Of a DNA stretch of 64,000 nucleotides, positions 1 to 10,315 are shown one piece after another. This DNA is from Zea mays (Eukaryota > Streptophyta > Magnoliopsida > Poales > Poaceae): positions 12,338,850 to 12,402,849 of the forward strand of contig NC_050102.1 in NCBI RefSeq assembly GCF_902167145.1, in the 5' to 3' direction. A program made the translations under genes and the position numbers. The notes beneath the pieces were generated by a model. That model saw nothing but the letters and a program-made list of their open reading frames with translations. It ran no database searches and was not told where the DNA came from. Every line of letters begins with the position of its first letter. The stretch's first letter is position 1.

Positions 1-1445
1 AATTTTTAAAAAATATAGATATCTGCATCCCATGCTGACATTTTGCTTGTGTATTCTAATTTTGAAGTTCAAACTCTACTTGAATTTGGTTTTAATTGAA
101 CAAAAATAAAAAGAAAGAGAGGGATCAACCTGCTGATTGGGCCAAAACCGGCCCGCTTCATTCCTCCCATGCGGCCCATCCTGTGGCAATCTACACGCAC
201 GGCGCACCTGCCACCGACTTGTGGAGCCCACACCGTCAGCCTCTTATCGCGCGCAGCGGAAACAACCAGGTCTTTCCTCTGATTGCCGCGCGGGTCCCGC
301 TGGTCGGCTTCGCAGGGCACATGCACGCATCCTTCTCCGGTCACTTACGGGTGGGCTACCCCGGTCGGACTTATCTCCTATCCTAGATCCGCGCGCTAAA
401 CCAAAACCAAAACGGCCGGCCGGTACTCTCGGGTTGTTGAAACCACGCGCCCGCGAGCCTCGCCCCGTGTATAAAGAGGCAAGGACACCGCCCTGAAGTC
501 GCATCTCGTGTCACCGGGACAGCTCGGTAGTCGAGGTTAGAGTTTTGGCAGAAAACCAGAATTAAAGTTGGGTTAATCACGATAGAATATTATCTCATAT
601 GGTGTATATTAATCAATTTGTAATATAGTTTAATAATTAAATCACATAGATTTTCCATAAATCACAACTCCTTAACCATAACTCCAATTTTAGTGGTTCG
701 CGAACCCACGATCTCGTAGCGACGTGTAGATTATTATTATGCAGTTTGTTCTTATATTTGATGTGATGTTAATTATGCCTATACCATGTTTGTATGTATT
801 GCTACGACTAGCAGTGAGGTCACGAGAATATGAAGATCATCCTAGTACCTGGAATCTCAAGTCACAGGCAAGTTATGCCCTTGATAACTTTTAGTTATCC
901 AATAATGTTCTCTATAATTATTTTGGCATACATAGGCTTAATTATGATGGGACCCAATAGGTCACCGTAGTTTGGTTATCTTTACACCTTGTTTATCCTG
1001 AACTATTTGGGTAGTTTTTGTTGTTGCTCTATATGGTTTTGGGATTAATATTATATTATAATTATGTTCCAATTATACTGTTGTATTACTTATTGTTCAT
1101 GACAAGATTATTATATTAATTGGAACATGGAGCTTAACTTGAGAAACATGTGCCACCATAAGGGTGGAATGGGACGCTCTTGGCTGACTAACTAGGAAAG
1201 CTAGTGGAGGACTACCTTACCCGATAGGGGCAAGGGCAGTAGGGGAGTAGGCGTGTAGGGAGGTTCTCGGGTTGATTTTGCTGCGATGGCGGTCAGACGG
1301 GGGATTTCTGCATTGCTCTTCCTAGAAACTGTAGCGGGTTTTCTAAAGCTAGTAGAACTTTGTAAAGGCCTCGTAGTGGATCCCTAGCCGTTCACCTCAG
1401 CAGTGTCTAAGGATATGTGGTCCTGAGATAGACAGTCTCCGCGAA
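1..1445 (+). mobile_element. Truncated Gypsy-type LTR (element A)
   Basis: Noncoding sequence that resembles the interior of a long Gypsy LTR. Positions 1150-1440 match, in reverse complement, the stretch 5880-6147 of LTR C and more distantly the F LTR around 13620-13930, including shared strings such as GGGTGGAATGGGACGC. A GC-rich block at 150-520 surrounds a TATA box at 470. The left end lies outside the window. The right side ends abruptly near 1445, where Gypsy integrase coding sequence begins, so an LTR interior is fused directly to pol by a deletion or recombination. The short ORFs here overlap on both strands and look like chance frames in GC-rich DNA. Confidence 0.6.
470..476 (+). promoter_or_regulatory. 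Candidate LTR TATA box (A)
   Basis: TATAAAG lies at the 3' edge of a GC-rich block and is followed by a GC-rich leader, the layout of the other LTR promoters in this window. Assigned by motif and context only. Confidence 0.45.
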
Positions 1446-1446
1446 A

Positions 1447-1545
1447 CCATACTGAAACAGAAGTATTGGTGGTATGACATAAAGAGAGATGTAGCCTCGC
1501 ATGTAGCAGTGTGTGATTTTTGCTAGAAGGGAAAAGCTGATCATA
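1447..1545 (+). pseudogene. Gypsy integrase zinc-binding domain remnant
   Basis: Reads YWWYDIKRDVASHVAVCDFC, the second half of the HHCC zinc-binding domain of Ty3/Gypsy integrases, with the C-x2-C pair visible. A TAG stop follows the second cysteine where family members usually carry Gln. It is cut at 1545 by LTR B. The catalytic core that should follow is missing; coding sequence resumes at 3401 already beyond the second catalytic Asp. It is a relic of a Gypsy element transcribed left to right. Confidence 0.7.
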
Positions 1546-2120
1546 TGTAACACTCCAAAATCATATTTTGGTGAATTAAGAAAATTCCCTAAAGCATATT
1601 ATAACAAAGTTATGAATTGAGACTATCTTCCCTATAATTTAATAAATAGTAAATATAAAATGTTGGCTATGTACTTAAACTATAATAAATAGGATAATGA
1701 GTTATTTCTATATAAATTACTCCTATTGGATTATATAAATATGTGAATTCCATGCTTATTAAATTTCATGCATACAAATACTTATTTGAGCAAAGTAAAT
1801 AAGTGTAAAATATTTGCATTCATGTTGTTATTTTGATTCGACATATAAATATGGTTTCAAAATTTAAAATCAGATTTGAATTGGGATAGTTAAATCTGGA
1901 AATAAAAAGCAGAAAAATAGAATAGCAAATAAAAGGCTTACCTATTCGGCCACTTAAGAAACACAACTCACGTGAGTTTTTCCTCCTATTTTTTATTCCA
2001 CTTGTCGGATCTTACATCACTGTTACATCATCCATGACATCACCCATCCCTTGCTATTCGTAACAAACTAACCATCGTAGTTATTGTAACCGCCCGGACA
2101 AACTTCTCACCTGCGCAATG

Positions 2121-2290
2121 GATTTGGTTTCAAGTTTGTTAGAGTTCCTAATAGATAGAATATGATTGTAACAGATAAGTACCAGATTAGATCTATCATG
2201 TAATAGATTTGATTTCGAGTTTGTTAGAGTTCCTAATATATAGCATATGATTTTAACAGATAAGTACTAGATTAGATCTATTATGTAACC
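2121..2290 (+). repeat. 85-bp tandem duplication upstream of LTR B TATA
   Basis: Two head-to-tail copies (2121-2205 and 2206-2290) differing at a handful of positions. Each contains GTTTGTTAGAGTTCCTAATA and AGATTAGATCTAT. The position just upstream of the TATA box is that of a duplicated LTR enhancer; function is inferred. Confidence 0.75.
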
Positions 2291-2305
2291 ACCCACCTCC
2301 CAGCC

Positions 2306-2313
2306 TATATAAA
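2306..2313 (+). promoter_or_regulatory. LTR B TATA box
   Basis: TATATAAA inside LTR B, directly downstream of the 85-bp duplication. It sets the LTR orientation as plus. Confidence 0.6.
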
Positions 2314-3400
2314 TCCATGCCACCATAACACCTCAAGCCATCAATCAAAGACTCATCTCATCCATAGCCTCGCAGCAGCCACTGCTCGCCGGTGGGCCTG
2401 CCACCGCGAATAGGATACCGCAGCCCCGTTCCAGCGTGAACAAGATCGTGCGAGGGAGAAACAGCCCTGTCCATCGATCCGTTGATGAGCGCTCGCGATT
2501 GAATCTCAAATACCCCATCGTGATCGAAAATAGTAGTCGTTGATCTCAGATCTGTTGGCCGAGATCAGATCGCAAGATCCTTTAATCTCGAGCGTTGATT
2601 TTAGATCGGACCGCTGTGATAGAATACCTGTTCAGGTGAGATAAGTCTCTGATCCTTGTCGTCAGATTTGGATCCCACGACTAGCAATCCACCGTACCCC
2701 TTCGCCATGTCCATCTTTATAAAGAGACCATCTAGTTTCCCAAAACTAACCCGTAGTCCACTCATGCACAAAGAACCTTACATGTGAGTCCTGTTTTTAA
2801 TAGATTAGCCCCTCCTTTTCTAGGGAATTATGGTCGTCGTCCATTAGGGGATAGGATCTATATAATATAAGTCGAAATTATATTTCTAATATGAAAATAA
2901 TTCTAGAAAATTTAAAATTCATATCTTTCTCGTTTTAACTCCGTTTTGGCCCGTTCCAGTTGTGTTAGCTTCATAATAAAATTGTCTACATAGTAACAAC
3001 CATGTTTATAACATAACACCTACTTTTAGAACTAATATGATTAACCCATGTTTATTGGATTAACTTGTCTAAGTTAATAATTGGAATTAGGTCATCTATA
3101 AGTTGACTAGAATGTGAACTAGTGGCCGCTTGAATTAAAAGTTGGATGGAGTTAGTTACCTTTTTATCACATGCTTTATGTTAATCCACATAGAACATAA
3201 TCCTCATATATAATCACATAGGTCTTCTGAAAATCATATCTTTTTCACCATAACTTCGATTTTAGTGATTCTCGAACCTACGCTCTTATAGCAGCACATA
3301 GAATATTCTTACACTGTCTGTTCTCATATTTAATGTACTGTTATTTTTAAGTACTTTTTGTCTATTTGTATGTGTTGCTACGAGTAGCAGTGAGGTTACA

Positions 3401-3627
3401 ATAGTATGGATACAAAGCTAAACTTTAGCTCAGCCTATCATGCCCAAACAAATGGCCAAACCGAAAGGACCAATCAAGTGTTGGAGGATATGTTGAGATC
3501 TTGTGCTCTTAAACATGGTGGCAGTTGGGATAAGAGTTTACCCTACGCAGAGTTTTCCTATAATAACAGTTATCATACTGGTTTAAAGATGTCCCCGTTT
3601 GAAGCATTGTACGGAAGAGAATGTAGA
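3401..3627 (+). pseudogene. Gypsy integrase core/C-terminal fragment
   Basis: Open frame containing QTNGQTERTNQVLEDML, which carries the third catalytic residue (Glu) of the integrase DDE triad, then the conserved FSYNNSYHTGLKMSPFEALYG block. It matches chromovirus-type integrases and is closely comparable to the same stretch of element K at about 44780-44950. The first two catalytic aspartates are absent. It is broken at 3627 by LTR C; the predicted duplication on this side is GTAGA. The frame agrees in strand with 1447-1545, so both probably come from one element. Confidence 0.8.
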
Positions 3628-4259
3628 TGTCACACCCGAGTTTCAGGGGCACCAAGACCCGGGCGCGAACATAATCACCAGGTGTGTTGGGACCAAGTCT
3701 CACACATATGATGAATCATGGTACAGAAACGAATGTCACAACTTTGCTATATAATAGGAGTTCTGTACAAAATAAATAAATAGATAATTACATCATAAGG
3801 AGACAACGATCCAGCAACCCAAAGTTGACTGGGAGATGACGGCCTAGATGTGAATCATCTAGGCCCCTTAGTGATGTTTTGGTAATTAATGACAACTGTT
3901 TGTGGACTAACGGTTCTTGGAGAAACAAGAATAAAGGGTTGGACAACATAAAACAGGAAATCTTGGAGATTTATAAGCATCGGTTGTGGATCAAGTGAAG
4001 GCAAAGGTATAACATAGGTTTTGTTTTTGTCGGTCTTCAGGAGTTTAGAGAAGATACTTGATCGGATTAGTAGGTTAGATAGCCGTACTATTAAGAGGGG
4101 TCAATGACTTTGATCTGTGTAAAACTTAGTGCCTCATAGAGCATCTAGTGGTTGCATTTGCATGAGGACTAACATCGCTTCAAATTTCATGAGTTAAAAA
4201 TCCTTTCAAAAGCTTGTTTGAAAAGTGCAAAGTCTTGGGATGCGTGGACTATCTGGGCC

Positions 4260-4780
4260 TTGAGGGCGGACCGTCTGCGATCCTCCAGTGGGGTCCAAAG
4301 TCTGTTCACTTCGGACAGGTCCTGTTCATTTGTACTGCAGACCGTCCGGGCCTTGGGGCCGGACCGTCCACAGTCCTGGCCAGAGGAGGCTGCTCTCGGC
4401 ACAATCCCTGAATTATAGTGCGGACCGTCTGGCCTTGATGGGCGGACCGTCCATAGGTGCCAAATTTGGTTTGGGCAGGGACTGTGTGGTTTTTGGGATT
4501 TGTACTACAGACTGTCCGGAGGATAAGTCCGGACAGTACTGTCTCCTAGGTCTCGGACCATCCGGCCTTGTAGGCGAACGGTCCGCATGTGTTAACTCCA
4601 CTTGGTCAGAGCTCTGGTGCTCCAAGTTGCTAGGTCGCGGATGGTCCGGCCAAGGTGGGCGGACTGTCTGGACCTTACTTTTCTGACAACTCTGACAGAT
4701 TTCAAACAGGAAAAGTAGCCGTTATGTGTACGACGAACCGTCCGGCCCTAGGGCGCGGACCGTCCGCGTGTGCGCAGAAC
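4260..4780. repeat. GGACCGTCC palindrome cluster in LTR D
   Basis: About a dozen variants of the short palindrome C-GGACCGTCC-G, for example near 4267, 4338, 4362, 4421, 4442, 4733 and 4757, spaced 20-70 bp and ending just before the TATA box. Confidence 0.75.
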
Positions 4781-4821
4781 ATGTGTCTTTTGCTCATAAC
4801 GGTTGGATTTGAGTGGGGGGC

Positions 4822-4829
4822 TATAAATA
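4822..4829 (+). promoter_or_regulatory. LTR D TATA box
   Basis: TATAAATA after a GGGGGGC stretch and the palindrome cluster, about 970 bp into the LTR. Confidence 0.65.
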
Positions 4830-5539
4830 GAAGGGGAGCTCATGTGTGAGGTCTATCTTGGCCATTCCTTGCACACATTGAGCTCATTTGTGATCCTCCA
4901 ACTCACTCTCTCACACACTTTGCTTGAGATTGCATTCTAGTGAGAGATTGAGTGTTTCTAGTGCATTTGCATCCATTGGTGATTCTTGAGGCACTAGGTG
5001 GTACACCGAGCAAGCGTCATCGGCTTGTTACTCTTGGAGGTTGCCGCCTCCTAGATGGCTCGGGTGATTGTCTCCGTCGAGCTCTCCAAGAAGATTATGG
5101 AGAAGCCGCTGTGTTGATTGTGAGGGGTCCGCGCCTACCTCGCCGGAGCGGCAAAGGTGACACTAGTGGAATTGAGGTATTGAGTGATTTCTTGTCCACT
5201 TGGCTCAAAGATCAAGCCGTGTCTTGATAGAGGAGCAAGTGAGAGCTTGAAGTCCACCTCAACATGGATTAGGGGTGATCGGCAAATCACCGATACCACG
5301 AGATAAAATCCGGTGTCTTTATTTTCTTGCATTACTTATTGCCGTGCAAGTGATTAGTATTTTGCATATTGTTCATCAAGTATTCAATCACCTTAGTTGA
5401 TTCTCATAGATTGTTTACTTGTTATCACTAGAGAATTTATTTCTCTTGTTATATTGATTAAATTTCCCTAGTGTTTTTTATTTTAGTCAAAACCATCTAT
5501 TCACCCCCCTCTAGCTGGTGTCCTAGATCCTACACTAGA

Positions 5540-5600
5540 CCACTCACGGACTCGTCACAGCATCCTCCATGTGCCTCATCCTGTGGTACCTGTTCTTGAC
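5540..5600 (-). other. Candidate last-exon coding segment in LTR C
   Basis: On the minus strand, after CACACCCCCCACAG, a phase-1 frame reads GQEQVPQDEAHGGCCDESVSG and stays open across the D insertion site into 3848 downward. It sits at the same LTR position as the last exons in F (14291-14394), H (17201-17286) and K (39131-39237). The upstream exon is outside this window. Coding status is inferred only from this positional match. Confidence 0.25.
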
Positions 5601-6147
5601 CTGTGGGGGGTGTGAGACAACAAGGGTGAGCTCACATACGTTCATCGCTCAACAAGTTGTGGAGAATAATGTGCATAAACTCACCAAAGGTAAAAGCTCA
5701 TGTAAAGTGTAAGGCTTACCAAAGAGGATGGCTAAAGCTAAGCATTGCTTCTAAAGTTGGTCAAAATTTTATTAGCAATTACTAAGTATAAGTAGATACC
5801 AACCCAAATAAGTAGTAGATCAAAATTGATAACAACACCCACAATGCAATGCATATGACAAATTAAGTTTAGTTCCATAAGTTAATCATGTGAGTGTCCG
5901 AACCGCTCATGACCGTGAGCACGGCTGATATATCAGTTTTACACTCTGCAGAGGTTGCACGTCTTTACCCACAAGTCATGTTACCCATCTGCCAAGTGGT
6001 CATGAATCCCATACACCTCTACCAAGGAGGCGAGGCAGGGTAACACTACGAGGCCTTTACAAAGTTCCACTAGCTTCAGAAAACCCGCTACAGTTTCTAG
6101 GAAGCTCCAATGCAGGGGCCCTCGCCTGACCGTCATCACAGCAAAAT

Positions 6148-7393
6148 TGAAAGGGAAATAGCCTCAACATTTCCTATAATCGATTTTGGTGTTTGACGAC
6201 CATCACAAACCTTGTGATTTAACCTGTTTGCCTAGTTGATCATTTCTCAGGTGCATAAGTTCATCTACAACTATTCTAAGTCGACTGTCTGGAATGGAAA
6301 AACACCTATGCGCGGACCGTCTGGGCCCTTGCGGCAGACCGTTCGCGACACTAGGGTGAGCCTCGGACAGGAACACTGCAAAAACACAAGTTAACACTAC
6401 GGTCCGTCCGATGGAGAAGCAAGCACCGTCCGAGACCAAACGCGGACCATCTAGTAGGTGAAAAACCAGAAAAACCCGAAGGTGATGGGTTTGGTAAAAT
6501 GTATTTTTAGTGTCCTCGTGGATCATCTGGGGTGCACGGCCGAACCATCCGCGACTGCTTTATCTGACATCTGACGACGCATTAAATGCTCTATAGCCGT
6601 TACTGCTGACTGTTGTGATTTCAGTCATTGATGTGCAGGGGCGAACCGTCCGGACCAGGGGCACGGACCGTCCACGGTCAGCAGGAAAGGAGCAATGGCT
6701 AGGAAGTGGTTGGAGGCTATAAATACAACCCCAACCACCTCCATTTTCTACACCCAAGCACTCCACTCATACACATTCAATACAAGAGCTAGCAATCTAT
6801 TCTAAGACACAATGAAAGCATCAAATCTCTCCAAGTTCCACAATTGAGACAAGTGATCATTAGTGATTAGTGACTTGAGAGAGAGTGATTCGTGTTTCAT
6901 TTGTTGCTCTTGTTGCTTGGTTTTCTTAATAGTGCTTTCTTCATCTCTCTCTAAACTCTCTAAGTGTTTTGTAAAGCTTGCAAGAGACACCTAATTATGT
7001 GGTGATCCTTGCGGGGTCTTAGTGACCCGTGAGATTAAGAAGAAGCACTCAACCGGTCTAAGTGACCGATTGAGAGAGGGAAAGGGTTGAAATAGACCCG
7101 TCCTTTGTGGCCTCTTCAACGGGGACTAGGTTCTTTGGAATCGAACCTCGGTAATACAAATCACCATGTTCACTCGTCAATCACTTGATTTGTTTTTCCC
7201 TCTCTAAAAGTTCCCTTGCTCATATTGATTTGAGTTTGCTCCCAAAGGTCATCCGCATTGATTGAGCAACTCTAAGCAAGGAGAACTATCTTCCGCACTC
7301 CAATTTAATTCTAACGCTAACCCTAGCCTTAGTGCAAGTTTAAGTTTATAAATTGCAGGTTTCGCCTATTCACCCCCCTCTAAGCGACTATCA
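6148..7393 (+). repeat. 5' LTR of Copia E
   Basis: 1,246 bp with TGAAAG/CTATCA termini and a TATA box at 6718. About ten GGACCGTCC-type palindromes lie between 6300 and 6680. It ends in the CACCCCCCTCTAAGCGAC sequence shared with the other Copia LTRs. Short ORFs within it are unremarkable. Confidence 0.85.
6718..6725 (+). promoter_or_regulatory. LTR E TATA box
   Basis: TATAAATA at the end of the palindrome cluster, in the same context as in LTR D. Confidence 0.65.
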
Positions 7394-7395
7394 AT

Positions 7396-7407
7396 TGGTA
7401 TCGGAGC
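7396..7407 (+). other. Primer binding site of E (initiator tRNA-Met type)
   Basis: TGGTATCGGAGC two bases after the LTR end, one change from the usual TGGTATCAGAGC complement of tRNA-iMet. Confidence 0.8.
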
Positions 7408-7441
7408 CAGTGCTTCATTAAGAGCCTAACCAACTCGAAGT

Positions 7442-8077
7442 GATGTCTAGAGATCACGCCAAGAGGGAGATCATGACCGGCAAAAAGCCCGCAAGCTCGA
7501 GGAGGACTCTATCGAGAGAGTCCGGCAACAAATACAAAGAGGAATCCTCTTCCTCCATCAAGTCACATCGGAAGGGTGACAAGAAGAAGAAGAAGATGAA
7601 GAAGGTGGTCTACTCGAGACCGACTCTTCGTCACCCTCCACATCCGGCTCTGAATCGTCCACTACTTCTAAGCACCATGAGCACAAGACGTATAGTAAGA
7701 TGCCCCTACTCTATCCCTGTATTTCAAAACGCACTCCATTACTTTCTGTACCCCTAGGCAAACCACCATATTTTGATGGTGAGGATTATTGTATGTGGAG
7801 TGATAAAATGAGGCACCATCTAACCTCACTCCACAGAAGTATTTGGGATATTATTGAGTTTGGAGCACAGGCACCAAAGGTGGGGGACAAGGACTACGAC
7901 TCGGATGAGGCCGCCCAAATATGACACTTTAACTCCCAAGCAACTTCTATACTCCTCGCCTCTTTATGTCGAGAGGAGTATAATAAGGTGCAAGGGTTAA
8001 AAAGCGCCAAAGAAATTTGGGACATCCTCAAAACCGCGCACGAAGGGGACGAGGTGACCAAGATCACCAAGCGCGAG
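7442..8077 (+). pseudogene. Copia gag 5' fragment, frameshifted and truncated
   Basis: Starts ATGTCTAGAGATCACGCC. The N-terminus is basic and Lys-rich (GDKKKKKMKKVVY). A one-base shift near 7615 moves the gag frame to the frame read from 7700, where PPYFDGEDYCMWSDKMRHHL marks the conserved gag N-terminal domain. A TGA at 7922-7924 replaces the Arg seen at the same place in element I (AAQI*HF versus VAQIRHF). The match to I continues through KSAKEIWDILKTAHEGDE until the F insertion at 8077. The gene is dead: frameshift, stop and truncation. Confidence 0.85.
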
Positions 8078-10029
8078 TGTAACACCCTGAATTTGGGGGT
8101 GTAAAATTTCTTTTCAAATATCCACCAAATTCAGGTGTTATCCTTTCTTTTCCATGATTTTCTTTCCTTTTGCCTAAAAGAGTGAAGAATTATTTTGTTT
8201 TATATGGGCGTGAGCCTAGTAAAGTAAAACCCTAAAGGAGTTTCTATGTTGCATCATACCAGAGCATACATCTATTTATTCTTGTTTGTTGAGTGATTTT
8301 GGGGAGCATTCATTTAATTAAGAATTCAAATAGGAAAAGAAAAGAAGAAACCCCTCCTCTCTTGCCCCTTTGGCCCAGCCTAGCTCGTCCTACCCCAGCA
8401 CCTCGTGGCCCATTCCCGCACGCAACCCTCCCACGGCCCAGCTCGTCCCCCCCACGCTGCGCCCAGGCTACCAGCCTTAGCCTAGCCATTCCCCCTGCCT
8501 CGGCCCAGCGTGCGCGGCCCAGCTCCGCGCACGTAGCCTCCTGCATGCGCGCCCTCGCAACCCTAGCATCGTGCGTGCCCAGCCGCCGCCACCTACGCGC
8601 GCCTGCCCAGTGTGCTCCCAGCCGCACCTAGCCACGCTCGGCCGCTGCTCGCCCGCAGCGCGCATGCGCGCCCCCCACACGCCGCTGCCACGCATCGCGT
8701 CCGCCACTGCCCAGTGGGCCCCATAGGACAACGCCGACTCCTGTGCAACTTCCCTCGTCGTCGTCCCCGCGATGTGCACGTCCAACTCACCCACGTCTTC
8801 CCCCAACCACCGGGCCGATTCTTCAGCGTCCACGACATGCACGCTCGCGGAGCTACCAACCCCCAGCCCTCTTCTCTCCCACCCATGCCCCTCGCCCCAT
8901 TGGCTCGCCCACTCGCGCCCAGTGCCTGCTACACCGTTTCCCTAGGTCGCTGCGTAGCCATGCTGTGATGCGTGCATCGGGCCGCCGCTAGTGCCGCGTC
9001 CGGCTTCCGTCGCGAGCTTGCCCTGACGTTGCCCACGCCCTCGTCGGAGCACCTTGCCGTCCCGGTCGTCGTCATGATCGTCGAGGTGAGCTCCTCCCCT
9101 CCCATCCTCCCTCTCCCTTCTCTATGCATGGCCGATCCGTGCCCTCACCGTGTTCCCCAGCCTAGCTGGCCGCCTTGTGGTCGCGACCATGGCCTTTCCC
9201 CTGCGCGCACCCAAGCCAAGCGTGGCTGGCGCGCTGTCGCGCTCGAGCCCGAGCCGCTCGCCCCTGCGCTGGATGGCACGTCTAGCCGCTCCCTCCCCTC
9301 ACCGCCGGTGCAGCCCGCCTTCGCTGTGCGCTGCTCCAGCGAGCGCCCACTGCGCCCCTGCGGCCTTTCCCCCTGCAGGAGACCGCGACCGAGCCCCGCC
9401 CCGCCGCGCCACCCGTCTGCGTTGAACCCATGTCGTTTGTCGCCATTCGCCCGTGGTAAGCCCCCACGTCCGAACCATATGCAAAACTCCCTCGCTGTTG
9501 CATGATTCGCACCGCGTGCAGCACATCTGATTTATGCGCAATTGACGGGTTGTCGCACGTGTCGTCATGCGTCGTTCACGTGCTGTACGTGCACGTCGTC
9601 GTTTGTGTAAATCGCTGTTTGCACGCTTTAGTAAAATCATTTTGCTATATCGTTCATGTTAAATAATTGATACTTGTTTAGTTGTGTATTATTAAAATAA
9701 CAATTCAATCGAACCTAATTAATGATTTTAATTATGCGTTTGTAGATACCCGTTAGTGTGTGTACGCCAACTTAAATGTCGTGTTTAACGCGTAGTTAGT
9801 ATGAATACGACATAATTTATCAGTACACGTGTATCGCGTTGTTTATAAGTTCATTATAGGTTTAAATGTATTGAGTCTCATGCGTCGTAACTCGTTCGGT
9901 CACGTCAACTCTAGCGGCGTCAATTTCATATTAGGAACATTGTTTGGTCGCGACGCATGTTTATTTAATTAATGAATTAATTATTTACCTGTTAGTTATT
10001 AAAATAACTAATTTATCATTTTAACTTGC

Positions 10030-10085
10030 GCTTTATAAATATATGATAGTGTGATTAGCTTTATAAATATATGATAGTGTGATTA
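10030..10085 (+). repeat. 28-bp tandem duplication only in the 5' LTR of F
   Basis: A 28-bp unit containing CTTTATAAATATATGATAG occurs twice here but once in the 3' LTR near 23219, so it arose after insertion. Confidence 0.85.
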
Positions 10086-10296
10086 ATGACTACACAAATG
10101 TTTTAAATTTAATACTTGTCTAGTATAGAGGCGACATCTATGTACTAATTCTCATTTGCGCGTCAGCGTGCTATTCGCGCGCGTAGTCGTGTTGACTCGC
10201 GCGTGTCGCGCGCTGTTGTGCGTATTGGTTTGCGTACACGCAGCGTGTCGTCGGGGTCCCGACGACATCCGTCTACCCCTAGACGACTCCCGTCTA

Positions 10297-10315
10297 CCCC
10301 CCCCCCCCCCCCCCC
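10297..10315. repeat. C19 homopolymer
   Basis: Run of 19 cytosines inside the GTCTACC-rich block. The 3' LTR has only a short C run near 23480, so this tract expanded after insertion or is a sequencing artefact. Confidence 0.8.

Larger units (their letters stand above)
1546..3400 (+). mobile_element. LTR B, solo-LTR-like, perfect TGTAAC/GTTACA termini
   Basis: 1,855 bp beginning TGTAACACTCC and ending GAGGTTACA, with perfect 6-bp inverted termini, a TATA box at 2306 and a tandem 85-bp duplication just upstream. No gag-pol lies inside, so it is a solo LTR. The flanks TCATA and ATAGT do not form a target-site duplication, and the integrase gene around it lacks its catalytic core. This suggests recombination between different copies or a later deletion. 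The last 230 bp (GTTGCTACGAGTAGCAGTGAGG and upstream) resemble 600-830 of element A, so the two families are related. Confidence 0.7.
3849..5534 (+). mobile_element. Solo Copia-type LTR D with CTAGA target duplication
   Basis: 1,686 bp from TGTGAATCATCTAGG to CTAGATCCTACA, flanked by CTAGA on both sides (3844-3848 and 5535-5539). The termini are imperfect inverted repeats around ATCTAGG. It ends with the CACCCCCCTCTAG sequence typical of grass Copia LTRs, which also occurs in E and I. There is a TATA box at 4822 and a dense array of GGACCGTCCG-type palindromes at 4260-4780. With no internal region and a perfect duplication, it is a solo LTR formed by recombination between the element's own two LTRs. 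ORFs inside, for example 4288-4686 and 4952-5227, have no recognisable domains. Confidence 0.85.
3628..6147 (-). mobile_element. Gypsy LTR C, minus strand, 3' part
   Basis: On the plus strand this starts TGTCACACCCGAG, the mirror of the GGTGTGACA-type 3' end also seen in LTRs F and H, so the LTR is on the minus strand with its 3' end at 3628. Solo LTR D (3849-5534) interrupts it and Copia E interrupts it again at 6148; the 5' remainder must lie beyond the E/F/I nest. It shares the block around 5900-6147 (ATATCAG, CTCTGCAGAGG, GCTACAGTTTCTAGGAAG) with A, F and H. An acceptor-like CCCCCCACAG at 5601-5610 (minus strand) precedes an open stretch equivalent to the last exon of F and H. Confidence 0.65.
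6148..8077 (+). mobile_element. Copia element E (5' LTR, PBS, 5' part of gag)
   Basis: 5' end of a plus-strand Copia element: LTR 6148-7393 (TGAAAGGG to GACTATCA), primer site at 7396 and gag from about 7442. It is inserted in LTR C; the left flank AAAAT is the predicted target duplication. F interrupts it at 8078, so its pol and 3' LTR lie outside the window. LTR and gag closely resemble Copia element I, and both look like the Opie/Ji group of maize; I name the family by resemblance only. Confidence 0.85.

Noticed and set aside
6146..6147. Possibility that C continues as a full element with its own gag-pol in this window
   Set aside because: The only Gypsy pol near it (1447-1545, 3401-3627) is on the other strand and outside its LTR boundary; no C interior is visible.
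8293..9640. Many long overlapping ORFs on both strands, Pro/Ala/Arg-rich
   Set aside because: GC-rich LTR sequence of F without stop codons in several frames at once; repeated in the 3' LTR with frame-breaking indels and no domain.
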